Below are positions 46,486 through 48,940 of a stretch of DNA of 48,940 nucleotides, piece by piece. The position numbers and the translations under genes are program-made. The stretch comes from Acidobacteriaceae bacterium. Lineage in GTDB: Bacteria; Acidobacteriota; Terriglobia; Terriglobales; Acidobacteriaceae. Location: NCBI GenBank assembly GCA_003134815.1, contig PLCO01000019.1, forward strand, positions 1-48,940. Reading direction: 5' to 3'. Under the pieces are notes generated by a model, which did no database searches, was not told the DNA's origin, and saw only the letters and a list, made by a program, of their open reading frames with translations. Positions within the stretch are counted from its first letter, which is position 1; each line of letters begins with the position of its first letter.

Positions 46486-46616
46486 GCGATGGCGAGGCGC
46501 GCGAAGCAGAAGTTGGCTATGGCTCGGGCAGCCGCTCCTATATTGAGGGCATTGCACGGCGAGACAAGGACGACGTCGATGCGGCCGCGTTGGGATTCGG
46601 TGGGCAAGGAATTCAT
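46486..46616 (-). pseudogene. Truncated duplicate of the 5' end of trmJ
   Basis: From an ATG at 46616 the minus strand reads MNSLPTESQRGRIDVVLVSP, then CNALNIGAAARAIANFCFARLAIA. This is an obvious copy of the first 35-40 codons of trmJ (45703 downwards). By hand count the last about 98 bp are roughly 85% identical. Homology stops at about 46486, before the PHWREA segment, and the frame then runs on into the toxin-antitoxin operon in a different phase from its genes. Conserved positions have decayed (RNPLNIG became CNALNIG), so it is a dead fragment. Confidence 0.82.
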
Positions 46617-46674
46617 TGTTGTGCGCGGCTGTTCGACTGTTGGCGCGGGAGGCCGCAATGTTCTAGCCTGAAGC

Positions 46675-47367
46675 GTGCTCTTGACCAACCCAGCTACGAC
46701 GGCGTTGAACGAACTAAGCCAGGCGCCGATTGTGCGCTTCTCGGTTCTGGCGCTGAGCTCAATCTTCTTTCTCGTCGACCCATTCGCGGCGATCCCGTCG
46801 TTCCTGGCGATCACGGACCGAGCGGATCCGGCGCGGCGCAAACGCATGGCGCGCAAAGGCGCGATCACTTGCTTTATTGTGCTGACCAGCTTTGCGGTTG
46901 CCGGGCAGCTGATCTTCAGGATGTTTGGAATTACGCTGCCGGCGTTTGAGATTGCCGGAGGGCTGATTTTGTTGCTGATCGGGCTGGACATGCTGGAAGC
47001 GCGGCGGTCACCGACTCAGGAGACGCAGGGCGACACGGTTGAGGCAGCGACTAAAGAGGACGCAGGCATTGTGCCGTTGGGGATTCCGATGCTGGCCGGG
47101 CCGGGCGCGATTTCTTCAGTTATGGTGCTGGTGGGGCAGATTCCCACACTCTGGGGTTGGCAGATGGGAGCGATTCTGGGCGCGATTGCGTTCACGGCGC
47201 TGGTGACTTATCTCGTTCTGGCTGCGGCCGCGAAGGTGCGGCAGTTCCTTGGCGAGACGGGGATTCGGATCCTGGTCAGGATCATGGGTTTGCTGCTGGT
47301 GGCTCTGGCGATGCAGTATTTCGTGAATGGAATCACGGACTTGGGGCTGATTCCGAGGCACATGTGA
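46675..47367 (+). CDS. MarC-family membrane protein
   Basis: A 230-residue inner-membrane protein of the MarC (UPF0056) family; despite the name, the family is not shown to cause drug resistance and its substrate is unknown. It has about six transmembrane helices. Diagnostic pieces are FFLVDPFAAIPSFLAIT (about 31-47), EIAGGLILLLIGLDML (about 92-107), and VPLGIPMLAGPGAISSVMVL (about 133-152). The start is GTG 46675 with a weak ribosome site. It is divergent from the trmJ remnant and toxin-antitoxin operon. Confidence 0.88.
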   Translation: MLLTNPATTALNELSQAPIVRFSVLALSSIFFLVDPFAAIPSFLAITDRADPARRKRMARKGAITCFIVLTSFAVAGQLIFRMFGITLPAFEIAGGLILLLIGLDMLEARRSPTQETQGDTVEAATKEDAGIVPLGIPMLAGPGAISSVMVLVGQIPTLWGWQMGAILGAIAFTALVTYLVLAAAAKVRQFLGETGIRILVRIMGLLLVALAMQYFVNGITDLGLIPRHM

Positions 47368-47517
47368 GGCAGGTTCAAGCCTGTTTCGACTCCGTTTCTG
47401 CGGCCCGGTTTCCCACAGGATTCGCGGCTTTCCACAGGGTGGCCGGGATGAGTCTAAACATCTCAAATTGTTAAGTTTCTCTCCTTGGAAGCGGGAGGAA
47501 GCGCGTCTTCAAAGCGT

Positions 47518-47546
47518 TTGCATCTCCGGGTGGCCTGTGCTACTCT
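47518..47546 (+). promoter_or_regulatory. Candidate distal rrn promoter (extended -10)
   Basis: TTGCAT at 47518-47523, a 17-bp spacer, and TACTCT at 47541-47546 preceded by TGC, an extended -10. It would give a leader of about 660 nt. It matches consensus only moderately. Confidence 0.35.
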
Positions 47547-47886
47547 AATTAAGTTAGTGATGAGCAGTGGAGCCTCCCGGTGGCCTTTCGCGCGAATGCG
47601 CGGTTGATAAAGGGCCTGCCCAATCTGAGATGAGCAACTTTAGAATCTTGGATTTGAGGGAAGTGGGAAGCTGGTTCGTAGGGTCTTTCGTAAAGCGCAC
47701 GATGCGCAGCGTTGAACCCCTGTAGGGAAATCCTAGAGAGAACAAGCCATTGCATGACCCGGGAGCTTAGGTTCCCGCGATTCCGCTCGGCGGGATCGAG
47801 CAGTTTTTGCTGGCTGCTGTTTGATTTTTGCGCAGTGCGAACAGGTTATCCACAATGGTTCCCGGTTATTCAGGCGGATTCTTTGC

Positions 47887-47913
47887 TTGACCCGAGACCT
47901 AGACTTTGATAAC
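47887..47913 (+). promoter_or_regulatory. Candidate proximal rrn promoter
   Basis: TTGACC at 47887-47892 with GATAAC at 47908-47913 (15-bp spacer; ATAACT would give 16). About 300 bp upstream of the 16S start. The -35 is good, the -10 is tolerable. Confidence 0.35.
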
Positions 47914-48206
47914 TTCAAAAGGTTCGCGCAAAAACGCCGACGTCCGCTTCAGTAGCGGAGAAATCAGGCGATGCGCACCAAGTTCGAGGACAGCCGGATG
48001 AAAGTCCGGACCTCGATCCATAGGGGTACCGCTTAGGCGGACCACCCCCAAGGATCTTTGACAAATTGGTTGAACATGCCAGTCGTGAGATGTGGTCGGG
48101 TTTGGCTCGATCATTCTCACAAGTAAGGTGCCTGCGTCCTTCGAGATGAAGATGCGCAGGCCGGTCAACCCAATTCGACCTCCGTCGAAGAGGGAAGACA
48201 TCAGGT

Positions 48207-48940
<734 letters not shown>

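Larger units (their letters stand above)
47368..48206 (+). other. Gene-free rRNA upstream and leader region
   Basis: About 839 bp without a supported coding frame. Possible elements: promoter candidates at 47518-47546 and 47887-47913, a perfect DnaA-box sequence TTATCCACA at 47846-47854, a hairpin GTCCGG-type around 47993-48010, and GGATCTTTGACAA at 48052-48064, which resembles the boxA-like antitermination element of rRNA leaders. Near 47401-47445 there are two similar TTCC(C)CACAGG segments. Confidence 0.5.

Noticed and set aside
47368..48206. Replication origin
   Set aside because: Only one perfect DnaA box, no AT-rich unwinding block and no dnaA, dnaN or rpmH nearby.
47900..48206. tRNA genes upstream of 16S
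   Set aside because: No cloverleaf or GGTTCGA-type T-arm could be matched.

Overview
The window comes from a GC-rich bacterium of the phylum Acidobacteriota, most likely class Terriglobia (subdivision 1). The strongest evidence is the 5' half of a 16S rRNA gene at the right edge, whose positions 48222-48238 match the Acidobacteria-specific ACIDO31 primer site as I remember it. Gene content agrees: a 1.2-kb-codon TonB-dependent receptor with an N-terminal carboxypeptidase-regulatory-like domain, a sedolisin (S53) protease with Ig-like repeats, a Big_2-type lipoprotein, a ThyX-like double-domain protein and DUF885 and DUF2071 proteins.

Layout, left to right. 1-6148 (all minus): glucokinase (cut by the window edge) overlapping 6-phosphogluconolactonase, a TolC-type outer-membrane efflux protein, two tandem paralogous polytopic membrane proteins, and FabG. 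6149-10269: a divergent promoter region with an operator-like dyad and the TonB-dependent receptor. 10270-15542: a structured 70-bp element, then a two-gene cassette that I consider the most interesting part of the window. Its first gene encodes a degenerate SIR2-like domain fused to a TIR domain. Its second encodes a STAND-type NTPase followed by about seven membrane helices, seven Ycf48/BNR propeller repeats and a PDZ domain. 15639-23675: DUF2071 protein, ThyX-like protein, large sedolisin, small secreted protein. 23676-26842: an AT-rich, gene-free stretch followed by an accessory cluster (AbrB/VapB-like antitoxin domain joined in frame to a Uma2 nuclease, a 70-aa protein, a membrane-anchored Mrr-like nuclease). 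26904-33969 (minus): gyrA with an unusual charged insertion, a HigBA-type toxin-antitoxin pair, a polytopic membrane protein, an inverted-repeat element and an Ig-like lipoprotein. 34308-42439: ruvB, a thioredoxin-fold protein, a DUF885 hydrolase, mfd and two small proteins. 42693-47367: a small basic protein, a VOC protein, a TonB-C-terminal protein, trmJ with an expanded internal tandem repeat, a Phd/PIN toxin-antitoxin pair sitting between trmJ and a truncated duplicate of its own 5' end, and a MarC-family protein. 47368-48940: rRNA leader region and partial 16S.

How the genes work together. glk and pgl are consecutive entry steps of glucose-6-phosphate/pentose-phosphate metabolism and overlap by 4 nt. 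ruvB, mfd and gyrA are core DNA-maintenance genes but are not one operon. The SIR2-TIR/STAND pair (21-nt gap, same strand) looks like a signalling or conflict module. A STAND NTPase would be the switch and TIR the likely NAD-consuming or NAD-derived-signal effector; the predicted topology places the propeller and PDZ outside the cytoplasmic membrane as sensors. The Phd/PIN operon overlaps trmJ, so trmJ expression is probably now coupled to the toxin-antitoxin operator. All functional statements come from reading sequence motifs by eye; no database search was run.
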